NCBI GenBank assembly: GCA_964429795.1
Contig: CAYSCW010000012.1
Location: forward strand, 1-64,000
Direction: 5' to 3'
Origin: CAYSCW01 sp964429795
Lineage (GTDB): Bacteria > Acidobacteriota > Aminicenantia > Aminicenantales > Aminicenantaceae
DNA length: 64,000 nucleotides
A program made the translations under genes and the position numbers. Every line of letters starts with the position of its first letter. Positions within the stretch are counted from its first letter, which is position 1. The notes below the pieces were generated by a model. It had not been told where the DNA came from. It made no database searches and saw nothing but the letters and a program-made list of their open reading frames with translations. This document shows positions 9,039 through 17,704 of this stretch, piece after piece.

Positions 9039-9653
9039 ATGTTTAAAGTAAAACTCGTGGTGGTTTACTACAGCTCTACAGGGACCAACTACCAGGTCGC
9101 CCTGGCAGTGAAAGAAGCCGCAGAGAAGGCAGGGGCAGAGGTGCGGCTGTGCAAGGTGCACGAGTTAGCCCCAGATGAGGCCATTGACCTGAATCCAGAT
9201 TGGCGTGCCCACGCGGAAGTCACCAAGGACATTCCTGAAGCAACCCTTGACGATTTGGAATGGGGCGATGCGTACATTTTCGGCACACCTACCCGGTATG
9301 GCAATGTGGCCGCCCAGATGAAACAGTTTATCGATATGACCGGGAAGATCTGGTCTGAGGGGAAATTGACTGATAAAGTGGTGGCCGGATTCACCAGTGC
9401 TCAGAATCCGCATGGAGGCCAAGAAAGCACCCTCTTGGCCCTATACAACACTTTTCACCATTGGGGTTGCATCATTGTTCCTCCTGGGTACACTGATAAA
9501 GCCGTCTTTGCCAGTGGCGGTAATCCTTATGGAGTCAGCTCCAATGCCGCTCCTGGCCAGAAAGTTCCGGAAACGGTTCTTGATGCTGCTCGGCACATGG
9601 CCCGGCGTGTGGTGAAAGTGGCCCAGTGGGTTGTCAACGGCAAGAAACAATAG
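9039..9653 (+). CDS. wrbA: NAD(P)H:quinone oxidoreductase, WrbA type
   Basis: A 204-aa flavodoxin-fold protein of normal WrbA length, two-electron-reducing quinones with FMN in the cytoplasm. The N-terminus carries the FMN phosphate-binding loop YYSSTGTNYQVA. Further WrbA-typical blocks are GTPTRYGNVAAQMKQFID, FTSAQNPHGGQE and GCIIVPPGY. ATG 9039 is chosen over the longer ORF because an AGGAGAGGAGG site lies at 9021-9031 and family alignment begins there. It is preceded by its own promoter and converges with the TonB-receptor remnant. Likely role: protection against oxidative or quinone stress. Confidence 0.9.
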   Translation: MFKVKLVVVYYSSTGTNYQVALAVKEAAEKAGAEVRLCKVHELAPDEAIDLNPDWRAHAEVTKDIPEATLDDLEWGDAYIFGTPTRYGNVAAQMKQFIDMTGKIWSEGKLTDKVVAGFTSAQNPHGGQESTLLALYNTFHHWGCIIVPPGYTDKAVFASGGNPYGVSSNAAPGQKVPETVLDAARHMARRVVKVAQWVVNGKKQ

Positions 9654-9685
9654 CCTTGCAGTGAGTTGTACTGACAGCACTCCTC

Positions 9686-11439
9686 TTAAAACTCGAATTC
9701 TACGCCCAAAACTGGCAAAATCCCCCAACCTAACTCGCGGTCGGGCTTTCTGTCGATGGTGTTCCAGTAATAGGAGAATACATTCTTTCTGTTATAAACA
9801 TTCCACACGCTGAAGTAGATGATCAGATTGGAGGAGCCGAAGTAGAATCTCTTGTCAACGCGAAGATTCAGGGAGTGGTAGGCTGGAAGCCTTTCGCCGT
9901 TGATACGGGTTTCGTTAAAAATTCCACTGTTTACGGCCAAAGAGGCAATGACATCAAAAGGCGTATAGGGAGCGCCCCCAGCATAAATCCATTTAAGACC
10001 GAATTCCCAGAATTTATTGAGTTTGTAGCCACCTTCCGCGGAGAACATGTATCTGTTATCGTAGACCCTGTTCCTCCAGACGCCATCCAGGCCCCTGTAG
10101 CGCGATCGGAAATAAGAAGCGCTGATCACGCCGTAAAGCTTCTTTGCCAGTTTTTTCTGGACCATGAATTCAATGCCGTAGGAGCGGGCTTTGCCGGTAT
10201 CCAGGAGGTACTCATGATCGGTGAAGTGGTCGCCGTAGAACATCTCGTCAAAGATGAATAACGATGGTTGTGCAGGATCAAGGGGGAGCCGGTCATATTC
10301 TTTGATATAGGCTTCCACAGAAAACCTTGTATTATCCGTTAACAAATTGCGCATGCCCAGGACAGCATGATAGGCCACAGGATCCTTCAAACTCTTGCGG
10401 CCTTCATTCTGGAAAAGAAGGATGAGGGGCAAATGCTGATGAAAAATCCCTGCCGCTCCGTCAAGAGATGTTCTGCTTGAAATCTTCCAGGAGAAGGAGA
10501 ATCGGGGGGAGAGGCACCAATTCTGGTTAAAGGTGAAATAATCCGCACGAACGCCCAAATTAAGGGTCAACTTCGAAAAAGGATTCCATGTGTGATTGAC
10601 AAAAGCTGCATACTGATCGGCAGATGTCCGGTAATCCCACCGGACAGGCGGAGCTGTGTTGCCCAGGACATCGGTGAATTCTGCAAGGAAATAATCATAG
10701 TCGTTTGTGAGATGTTTGATTTCGATCCCCAAACTCAGCTTGTTAGCCTCATTGAACCTGTGATAATTGATATTTCTCAGGATGAATATCCTTTCCGAGT
10801 TCTTCCCTTGCCTTGCCAAGTCCTCTGAAACAGTGTGGTAAGTCGTATCTCTGTAGTTTATGTAACTCTGTGAAAGGGATGTATTCGAATAGCCATTGGC
10901 CCCCCACATGAGGAACCAGTTCACGCCGACAGTATATTCGGTTGTATCCAGGCCGCCGTAAAAACTTTCTTTATCTTCGAGGGCGTCTTCTTTTTCGGTC
11001 CCACTGTCGTCAACACCGCCGATGCCGATAAAGGTCAACTTGTTTTTTGGAGAAAGATCGATATTCAGTTTTCCCTGAAAGTCACTCCAACTTACAGGCA
11101 CTCCCTGACCCATGAGACCGATTAAAAGATCGATATAACTTCTTCTGGCAGAGAACATCCATGAGCCTCTGTCTTTAGCCAGAGGCCCTTCGGCAACAAG
11201 ACCCATACCCATCATGCTCAGCTCAAGCTGATAGTCTCGCTCATCACGGTTTCCTTCTCTAAATGATATGTCCATGATGGAAGACATCCGGTCTCCAAAT
11301 ACAGGAGAGAATCCCCCCGCATAAAAACGGACATCCCGAATAAAATCCACATTCAGATGGTGTAGCCAGAACTGGAGGCCAGCAAAAGAGTGAAGATGAA
11401 GAATACCGTTGCTAGAGGAGCTCTTATTGCCTTCCTCAT
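9686..11439 (-). pseudogene. TonB-dependent receptor, broken by internal deletion
   Basis: The open part (9686-11350, GTG start) is 554 aa of outer-membrane beta-barrel. It begins at the end of the plug domain (FYAGGFSPVFGDRMSS) and finishes with the C-terminal VLGVEFEF, whose last Phe is typical of barrel proteins. Upstream in another frame, 11439-11353 encodes a 28-aa signal peptide (MRKAIRAPLATVFFIF..., then SSSGYTI) ending at a stop. Between the two, the carboxypeptidase-like domain and nearly all of the plug (about 200 aa by family comparison) are missing and the frame is shifted. This looks like a deletion in the genome, or a collapse in the assembly. The opposed TetR gene and palindromic operators suggest the intact gene was regulated. 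Confidence 0.7.
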
Positions 11440-11518
11440 TGATTTCTTTAAGTTTGTTTTATCCTGATAATGGCCCATAATAAAGAATCTTATCCGAGTC
11501 TCGTTAATTCTGTACATC

Positions 11519-11551
11519 TGATTAAATCATGTGATTTAATCAATCGATTAA
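11519..11551. promoter_or_regulatory. palindromic operator, TetR-type (receptor side)
   Basis: TGATTAAATCA and its exact complement TGATTTAATCA are separated by TG (11519-11542). They overlap a second palindrome TTAATC-N4-GATTAA ending at 11551. It lies about 80 bp upstream of the receptor signal peptide. The same TAATCA/TGATTA arms recur before the tetR gene at 11718-11731, supporting a shared operator. Confidence 0.55.
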
Positions 11552-11717
11552 TATAGATAAAAGCAGTTAACTTGTCAATAGAATATTTAAAATATCAAAA
11601 ACTGGTGAGAAAGAATGGAAACCTGGATGATGTTAGAAGGCTAAAGCGAGATGAAAAAATTGACGATCGGTCTAAATTCCCCGTGGCTTGTCATCACCGT
11701 TGAAAAAATTTATAATC

Positions 11718-11731
11718 TAATCAAGTGATTA
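11718..11731. promoter_or_regulatory. palindromic operator, TetR-type (tetR side)
   Basis: TAATCA-AG-TGATTA is a perfect 6-bp-arm palindrome with the same core and 2-bp spacer as the larger site at 11519-11542. It lies 35 bp before the tetR start codon, a position suited to autorepression. Confidence 0.5.
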
Positions 11732-11765
11732 AAACAAGTATTTAAAACAAGAAAGGACTCAAGAT

Positions 11766-12353
11766 ATGAATAGCCAAGAGCTATCGGCCAGGGAAAAGAT
11801 TATTCATGCGACTATCTTCTGCATAGAAAGAGAAGGAATTCAGGGGACCACCATCCGCAAAATCTCAAAGGAAGCCGGTGTTAACAGTGCTGCGATTAAC
11901 TACTATTTTGGGACAAAAGAGAAACTCTTGGACATAGCACTCAGAAAAACTCTGGATGAGATGTCCAGCATGCCTGAAGAAATTCTCGATGAAGAGGGCC
12001 CGGATCACCGTGCCCGCTTGCAGAATTTTTTTACAGCTTTGATGGATGGGATTCTTCGCTATCCAGGCATCACCAGAGCCCATCTATACAGCACAATCTT
12101 TGAGTATGATTATAACACTCTTTTTGTCCGGCGGTTCAATATCTTACTCGAAGATTTGATGAGCAAGATGAGAGGAGTTGAAGCAAAGGACAAGAAAAAA
12201 GACCTTAAAATAACTCTGGTGCAGATAATCTCTGCGATTGTTCTCCCCGCGCTCATGCCCCGGTTTGTCCGCCCTTTTGCCAAAGTCAATTTTGAGGACG
12301 CGAAAACGAGAAAGGCTTATGTGGCCAGCCTCTTGGACCATTATTTTGATTGA
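11766..12353 (+). CDS. TetR/AcrR-family transcriptional regulator
   Basis: A 195-aa regulator. The N-terminal 55 residues form the TetR helix-turn-helix: AREKIIHATIFCIEREG, then TTIRKISKEAGVNSAAINYYFGTKEKLL, where the YYFGTKEKL block is diagnostic. The remaining alpha-helical part is the ligand-binding and dimerisation domain, with no recognisable ligand signature. It is divergent from the TonB-receptor remnant and flanked by matching palindromes. It therefore probably represses that receptor and itself. An AAAGGA site precedes the ATG. Confidence 0.88.
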   Translation: MNSQELSAREKIIHATIFCIEREGIQGTTIRKISKEAGVNSAAINYYFGTKEKLLDIALRKTLDEMSSMPEEILDEEGPDHRARLQNFFTALMDGILRYPGITRAHLYSTIFEYDYNTLFVRRFNILLEDLMSKMRGVEAKDKKKDLKITLVQIISAIVLPALMPRFVRPFAKVNFEDAKTRKAYVASLLDHYFD

Positions 12354-12422
12354 CCGGCGATGCTTGCCCTTTTATACTTCAATATCTTGGCAACGCTCTA
12401 GTTATATGTTAAATATCCAGCA

Positions 12423-12464
12423 ACTTTTGGACAAAGCCAGCGCTTTGGCTTTGTCTCAAAGTTA
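12423..12464. other. strong hairpin between tetR and the GGT gene
   Basis: GACAAAGCCA (12430-12439) and TGGCTTTGTC (12446-12455) pair perfectly around a six-base loop. Flanking ACTTTT/CAAAGT extends the stem with a mismatch. No T-run follows on either strand, so it is not a classical intrinsic terminator. It may be an mRNA-stability or rho-independent-like boundary. Confidence 0.4.
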
Positions 12465-12527
12465 CTTGATGATATCAATTACGGATGAAGGCACTCATTA
12501 TTTAATTTAAAGGCGAAAGGAGGAAAG

Positions 12528-14405
12528 ATGTTCTCTTTTATCAGGATGATATCCAGAGAAGGGGATGCCGTCGTTTTGCTTTTAACTTTTCTTTTTGTTT
12601 TAGGGAGTGTGAGTTTTGGCCGCACTGAAAAACCTGTCCTTCATGGTCGACACTGGATGGCCATCACCGGAAAGCCTCTCGGTGCCACCGCCGGAGCTAT
12701 GATCTTCCACCAGGGAGGGAATGCTGTTGATGCAACCTGTGCCATGCTTGCGGCTGTCTGTACCATGTATGATGTTTTGAGTTGGGGCGGAGAGACTCAA
12801 GCTCTGGTCTATAACCCGAAGACAAAAAAGATCTACGGCATCAATGCATTAGGTGTAGCTCCAACCGGAGCAACTCCAGAGTTTTTCAGGGAAAAAGGAT
12901 TAAAGTATCCTCCGGGATATGGACCTTTGGCTGCAGTCACTCCTGGGACCCCAGGGGGATTGATGGTCATGTTGGCTGAGTTTGGGTCCATGAGCCTCAA
13001 GGAAATTCTGGAGCCTGCAATCCAGATGGCCAAGGGCTACCCCATAGAAAAACAACTGGCAGATAGTATAGAAAGGGACAAAAAGAGGATCAAGGAATGG
13101 CCTTATTCAAAGAAAGTCTTGCTCCCTCATCTTGGTGAAGAGCGAGAGGCCCCTTATCCTGGAGAGGTCTTTCGCCAGCCCGATCTGGTCAAGACGCTTG
13201 AGAAGTTGGTAGAGGCAGAACAGGAAGCCTTGGCAGAGGGCAAGAGCCGCAAAGAAGCTATCCATGCTGCCTATGATCGGTTCTACAGAGGAGATGTTGC
13301 CAAAGAGTTTGTCCGGGGCTGTCAGGAACAGGGCGGGCTCATCACCATGGAAGATCTAGCTAACTGGAAGGTTTATATCGAAGAGCCGGTGATGACCACT
13401 TATAAAGGCATCGAAGTCTATAAACTTACTTCATGGGTGCAGGGTCCGGTCCTCCTCCAGATGCTGAACATGTTGGAGAATTTTGACCTGCAATCCATGG
13501 GCTATAACACGGCCAGATATATCCATACCATCTACCAGGTGATGAATCTGGCTTTTGCCGACCGTGATTTCTATTACGGAGACCCCTATTTTCCACCTGA
13601 GGAGCCGATCGAAGGGCTGCTTTCCAAAGAATATGCCAAGGAGCGGATCAAGTTGATCAACTGGAAGCGGAATGATCCGGATGTCAGGCCCGGCAATCCT
13701 TATCCCTTCCAAGGAAAAGAAAATCCTTTCCTTCATTTTCTAGAGAAATGGACAACTGTGGGAGATTTGGATCCCAAGGATTGGAGCGAAGAGCAAAGAG
13801 CTTCTTTCGAAGCAGACATTGAAGCTGGGACCACCTCCATTCAAGCTGCTGATGAAGAGGGGTGGGTTGTTTCCGTCACACCCAGCGGCGGATGGATTCC
13901 AGCCTGTATAGCCGGTAACACTGGCATCGGGATGAGCCAGAGGATGCAGAGCTTTGTCCTGTATGAAGATGAAAATCCCTTCAATGTCGTCGCTCCGGGA
14001 AAGAGGCCCCGAGCCACCTTGACACCAAGCCTGGCTCTAAAGGACGGCAAGCCTTTTTTATCTTTTGCTGTTCAGGGCGGGGACACTCAAGACCAGAATC
14101 TTCTTCAGCTCTTCTTGAACGTAGTGGAGTTCGGGATGAATATCCAGGAGGCATGTGAAGCACCGAACATGGTCAGTTACCAAATGAAGAGCTCTTTCGG
14201 TCAACATCTGGCTGAACCCGGGAGGCTTCGGCTCAACGAGAAGGTTCCTCCGTGGGTCAGAGAAAAGCTGGAGGCCATGGGATATAAGTTGGATTACAGG
14301 AAATATACCTCAGGTCCTCTCAATGCCATTTATTTCGACTGGATACACGGCACTTTCTGGGGAGGTTCCAGCAACTACGGGGAAGATTACGGAATAGCCT
14401 GGTAG
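12528..14405 (+). CDS. gamma-glutamyltransferase-family Ntn hydrolase
   Basis: A 625-aa exported protein (hydrophobic signal segment about residues 13-30) of the GGT superfamily. GGT precursors self-cleave before a catalytic Thr that then transfers gamma-glutamyl groups. Conserved features include GGNAVDATCAM near the N-terminus, TPGTPGGL, and the cleavage region EAGTTS with Thr435 as nucleophile candidate. In classical GGT this reads GTTHFS; here the His is Ser. The usual GSTGGS-type oxyanion segment is replaced by GGDTQDQN, a variant seen in GGT-like paralogues. It probably acts in the periplasm on glutathione-like or gamma-glutamyl peptides, but the substrate is uncertain. A GGAGG site precedes the ATG. 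Confidence 0.85.
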   Translation: MFSFIRMISREGDAVVLLLTFLFVLGSVSFGRTEKPVLHGRHWMAITGKPLGATAGAMIFHQGGNAVDATCAMLAAVCTMYDVLSWGGETQALVYNPKTKKIYGINALGVAPTGATPEFFREKGLKYPPGYGPLAAVTPGTPGGLMVMLAEFGSMSLKEILEPAIQMAKGYPIEKQLADSIERDKKRIKEWPYSKKVLLPHLGEEREAPYPGEVFRQPDLVKTLEKLVEAEQEALAEGKSRKEAIHAAYDRFYRGDVAKEFVRGCQEQGGLITMEDLANWKVYIEEPVMTTYKGIEVYKLTSWVQGPVLLQMLNMLENFDLQSMGYNTARYIHTIYQVMNLAFADRDFYYGDPYFPPEEPIEGLLSKEYAKERIKLINWKRNDPDVRPGNPYPFQGKENPFLHFLEKWTTVGDLDPKDWSEEQRASFEADIEAGTTSIQAADEEGWVVSVTPSGGWIPACIAGNTGIGMSQRMQSFVLYEDENPFNVVAPGKRPRATLTPSLALKDGKPFLSFAVQGGDTQDQNLLQLFLNVVEFGMNIQEACEAPNMVSYQMKSSFGQHLAEPGRLRLNEKVPPWVREKLEAMGYKLDYRKYTSGPLNAIYFDWIHGTFWGGSSNYGEDYGIAW

Positions 14406-14417
14406 AAAAATCAAGAT

Positions 14418-14525
14418 CGCCAAAGACCTTCCCACCCTTCTTCGCAGGCTTCGAATGAACAGGAACTGCTGCCTCATAACCTAACGGGATGAGATATCTT
14501 CACTGATCACGGAAATGGAGGTGCT
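14418..14525 (+). repeat. repeat family 2, copy
   Basis: From CGCCAAAGACCTTCCCACCC to ATCACGGAAATGGAGGTGCT. The reverse complement of 19531-19625 matches it closely along its length, sharing blocks such as ACAGGAAC, CCTAAC, GGATGA and ATCTTCACT. The rest of 14406-14716 shows no gene. Confidence 0.6.
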
Positions 14526-14716
14526 ATGGTTATGGGAAAGGATGTTGTGGCGTCTTTTCCAATTGGTCTAAAATCAATCCTTTGGATATCAAAATATTAA
14601 AATACATAACTCGTTAATCCTTTCCTACCTTGATGATTTTATTTATGTGCAGAATTAAAGAAAAAAAATTATTATGAAGGTAACAGATGGAAAATTATGA
14701 CCATGAGGAGGAAAAA

Positions 14717-16363
14717 ATGAGGAAAAGGAACTTTGTCTGTTTCATTTCTGTCTTTGTCTTCTTGGCTGGTTTGTTTATTACCGAATGCTGCCAGCCGAGC
14801 CCTCCATCCAAACTTCAGTTTGAGATTTCCTTTCCCTCCTCCATCCGTTCAGAAGCCATCACCGGGCGCGTTTTCGTCATGATTGCAAAGAGGGACGAGA
14901 AGGAGCCTCGTCTGCAGGTTGGCAACTGGTGGAAGAGCGAGCCATTTTTTGGAAAGGATGTCCAGCAGCTTAATCCCGGAGAAGTTATCCTTATCGATGA
15001 GAATGTCCTGGGATATTCCCCAAAGAGCTTAAAGGACATACCAGCGGGAGATTACTACGTCCAGGGTTTGATAAATGTCTACACTCGATTTCATCGCTCC
15101 GATGGCCATGTGATCTGGGCTCACATGGACCAATGGGAAGGGCAAAGATTCAACCGGTCCCCTGGCAACCTGTATAGTGAAGTTGAATCCGTCCACCTCG
15201 ATTCAGCCAAGGGTTACAGGATAAAACTGACGCTGGATAAAGTAATCCCTCCCATTGAAGTTCCGCAGGATACCAAATGGGTCAGACATATCAAAATCCA
15301 GAGCAAAATTCTGACCGAGTTCTGGGGTCATCCCATCTATCTCGGAGCCATAGTCCTCCTTCCCAAAGGATATGATACTCATCCGGATGTGTATTATCCC
15401 GTGTATTACAGGCAAGGACATTTCTCGCTTCGCCCTCCCTATGGATTCAAGGAAGACACCGGTTTCTACAAAGTCTGGACATCTGAAAGCTTTCCCAGGA
15501 TGATCTGCACTACTTTTCAGCATCCCTGCCCTTATTTCGATGATTCCTATGCGGTCAATTCCGCCAATTGCGGGCCTTATGGAGATGCCATCATGACAGA
15601 GCTCATCCCTTACATTGAAGAACATTTTAGAATCATCCGTAAATCCTATGCCCGAGTACTTTCCGGCGGTTCCACAGGAGGATGGGAAGCGCTGGCCCTG
15701 CAGATCTTTCACCCTGATTTCTTCGGAGGAATGTGGAGCTTTTTCCCTGATCCTATCGATTTTCGATATTACATGCTGACAAACATCTATGAGGATGAGA
15801 GCGCTTTCTACAAAGAATATGGATGGCAAAGAGCCGAACGTCCCATGATGAGAGATGTTCACGGCCAGGTCTTAGTCACCTTGAGACAACTCAGCCAGAT
15901 GGAGGCTGTCCTTGGTTCCAAAGGACGCTCCGGCCAGCAGCTGGACATATGGCAGGCTGTTTACGGGCCGGTCGGCGAAGATGGCTATCCAAAGCCCCTT
16001 TGGGATAAATTGACAGGGGAGATAGACCACCAGGTGGCTCAATATTTTAAGGAACACTATGATCTCCGCTATTATTTGGAGAAGAACTGGTCCTGGCTGG
16101 GATTAAAGCTTGTGGGGAAATTGCATATTTCCTGTGGAGATATGGATGATTTCTATCTGAACGAAGCCGTGTATGAAATGGAAAAATTCCTGGAAAGTAC
16201 AAGAAATCCCTACTACGCCGGCTCCTTCCATTACGGGCGCCCGAGAAAGGGCCACGGCTGGACTCCCTACGGCCAGAACATGGGCGAGCTGGAGAGAGTC
16301 ATGGCTGACCACATCACCAAGAACGCTCCCGATGGAAAGGATGCAGATCAATGGAAATATTGA
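14717..16363 (+). CDS. secreted esterase-like alpha/beta hydrolase
   Basis: About 548 aa. ATG 14717 is preferred to the upstream ATG because GAGGAGG lies at 14705-14711 and a signal sequence then begins immediately. Two Cys follow the hydrophobic segment, but the residue before them is Glu, so a lipoprotein anchor is uncertain. An N-terminal beta-sandwich-like region (to about residue 200) precedes a putative-esterase (esterase D/Fes-like) domain. The nucleophile is in GGSTGG (Ser319), with an acidic cluster CGDMDD (Asp475/477/478) and His513 in GHGW. Members hydrolyse ester-linked sugars, siderophores or peptides; the substrate here is unknown. Confidence 0.78.
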   Translation: MRKRNFVCFISVFVFLAGLFITECCQPSPPSKLQFEISFPSSIRSEAITGRVFVMIAKRDEKEPRLQVGNWWKSEPFFGKDVQQLNPGEVILIDENVLGYSPKSLKDIPAGDYYVQGLINVYTRFHRSDGHVIWAHMDQWEGQRFNRSPGNLYSEVESVHLDSAKGYRIKLTLDKVIPPIEVPQDTKWVRHIKIQSKILTEFWGHPIYLGAIVLLPKGYDTHPDVYYPVYYRQGHFSLRPPYGFKEDTGFYKVWTSESFPRMICTTFQHPCPYFDDSYAVNSANCGPYGDAIMTELIPYIEEHFRIIRKSYARVLSGGSTGGWEALALQIFHPDFFGGMWSFFPDPIDFRYYMLTNIYEDESAFYKEYGWQRAERPMMRDVHGQVLVTLRQLSQMEAVLGSKGRSGQQLDIWQAVYGPVGEDGYPKPLWDKLTGEIDHQVAQYFKEHYDLRYYLEKNWSWLGLKLVGKLHISCGDMDDFYLNEAVYEMEKFLESTRNPYYAGSFHYGRPRKGHGWTPYGQNMGELERVMADHITKNAPDGKDADQWKY

Positions 16364-16544
16364 GGAAACCCTGTTTCTGATTTGATTTCATTTTTGTTCT
16401 CATCATGGGGGGCTTTTTCTCGACTAAAGCTTTAGAGGAAGGACACTGGATCTCACTCTTGTTTTGAGCATAGGAATATTCGTGATTTCGTTGTTTTTCT
16501 TCGCCCACATCTTGAGACATGAATGGATGGACCGGAGATGATGC

Positions 16545-16578
16545 CTTCCCTAGAAATAAGGATTATTTCTTAGGGAAG
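16545..16578. other. hairpin upstream of the ParA-like gene
   Basis: CTTCCCTAGAAATAA and TTATTTCTTAGGGAAG are complementary with a single bulged base and a GGA loop, about 50 bases upstream of the parA-like start. No T-run follows. It could be a terminator for the esterase transcript or an operator for the ParA-like gene. No other feature was seen in 16364-16628. Confidence 0.4.
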
Positions 16579-16628
16579 AAAACAGAGAACTCCAGCTAAA
16601 AACATCTTTATTGGAGGACTGAGACTCC

Positions 16629-17456
16629 ATGGACAGCAGAGAAACCAGGATCGTTGCTGTTGCCAACCATAAGGGCGGAGTGGGGAAAACAACAACCATA
16701 GTCAACTTGAGCGCAGCCTTGGCTAAGCTGGGTAAAAAGGTGCTGCTGGTAGACATCGATCCCGGTGCCCATGCCACCTATAGTCTGGGCATCCTCGCTC
16801 ATAAGAGGAATAAAACAGTTTATCATCTGCTCAAAGGGCAGGTGTCTCTGATGGAGGTCTTGGTAGAGATCGTTTTAGATAAGGAAAGCCTGGATCTTGT
16901 CCCTTCCTCTTTGAATCTGGCTGAAGCTGAGGTGGAGCTATCTGGCTTACCTGGGCGTGAATTCCTGTTGAGGGAAGCTTTGGACTATGAGCTGCCCTAT
17001 GATTTTGTTTTTATCGACTGTCCTCCATCCTTAGGATTACTGACTCTCAATGCCCTGACCACTGCCTCAGATGTGATTATCCCTTTACAAACGGAATATC
17101 TGGCCCTTCAGGGCTTGAGCAAACTTCTGGAGACAGTTGAGGTCGTCAATGCCCGTTTAAACCCTAAATTGATCATCTCTGGAGTTATCGGAACCCGGTT
17201 TGATAAGCGCAAAATCCTGAATCGGGAGGTGGTAGAGAAGATTAAGGAATATTTTAAGGACAAAGTCTTTGATGTGCTGATAAGAGAAAATATTTCCTTG
17301 GCAGAAAGCCCTTCCTATGGGCTCACCATTTTTGAGTATTTCCCCAATTCACACGGGGCTCAAGATTACATGGCTCTTGCTCGAGAAATTCTGGAGAGGG
17401 AGAAAAGTGAACGACATGAGAAGATTGGGACCTCAGGATCCCTTAAGCTGGATTAA
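16629..17456 (+). CDS. ParA/Soj-family ATPase, orphan
   Basis: A 275-aa deviant-Walker-A ATPase. The P-loop is KGGVGKTT (residues about 15-22), with the switch motif VLLVDIDPGAHAT. Usual ParA reads DPQGNAT, so the Gln-Gly-Asn is changed to Gly-Ala-His. The Walker-B-like segment is FVFIDCPPSLGLLT. Such ATPases bind DNA as dimers and position plasmids, chromosomes or protein complexes. No ParB or parS-like repeats are adjacent, and no replication genes suggest a plasmid. A cargo-positioning role is therefore as likely as DNA segregation. A small ORF overlaps its 3' end. Confidence 0.85.
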   Translation: MDSRETRIVAVANHKGGVGKTTTIVNLSAALAKLGKKVLLVDIDPGAHATYSLGILAHKRNKTVYHLLKGQVSLMEVLVEIVLDKESLDLVPSSLNLAEAEVELSGLPGREFLLREALDYELPYDFVFIDCPPSLGLLTLNALTTASDVIIPLQTEYLALQGLSKLLETVEVVNARLNPKLIISGVIGTRFDKRKILNREVVEKIKEYFKDKVFDVLIRENISLAESPSYGLTIFEYFPNSHGAQDYMALAREILEREKSERHEKIGTSGSLKLD

Positions 17457-17703
17457 AGATACCAGCGAGAAATCAGCAAATACCGGGGAAAAAACACAAG
17501 AACATCAAGGAATTAGGAAGGTGTTTCCTGCGGAGAGGAGAACGTTCATAATTCAAAGTGAAGGGGAAACTCCCGTGGAAGTTACGGTAATCATCAAAGG
17601 AGAAGAGGAAGACCGAACCATCTGTGTTAAGGTATCCGAAGAGGGCAGACAGACAACAAAGATAGAGGTCAAGAGTTCAGGCAGGCAAAAAGAAGAGGAA
17701 TGA
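17407..17703 (+). CDS. small charged protein overlapping the ParA 3' end
   Basis: 98 aa from GTG 17407 (or 95 from ATG 17416), in a different frame from the ParA-like gene and overlapping it by 50 bp. The overlap suggests translational coupling. The N-terminal part is polar and probably disordered. The C-terminal half looks like two beta-hairpins (VEVTVIIKGEEEDR, ICVKVSEEGR) ending in a Lys/Glu-rich tail. GGGAG lies just upstream of the GTG. No family recognised. By position it could be a partner or adaptor for the ATPase, which is inference. Confidence 0.5.
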   Translation: MNDMRRLGPQDPLSWIKDTSEKSANTGEKTQEHQGIRKVFPAERRTFIIQSEGETPVEVTVIIKGEEEDRTICVKVSEEGRQTTKIEVKSSGRQKEEE

Positions 17704-17704
17704 G

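Noticed and set aside
12238..12510. 90-aa ORF overlapping the tetR 3' end
   Set aside because: Out of frame with tetR, no ribosome-binding site, and its second half spans the hairpin region.
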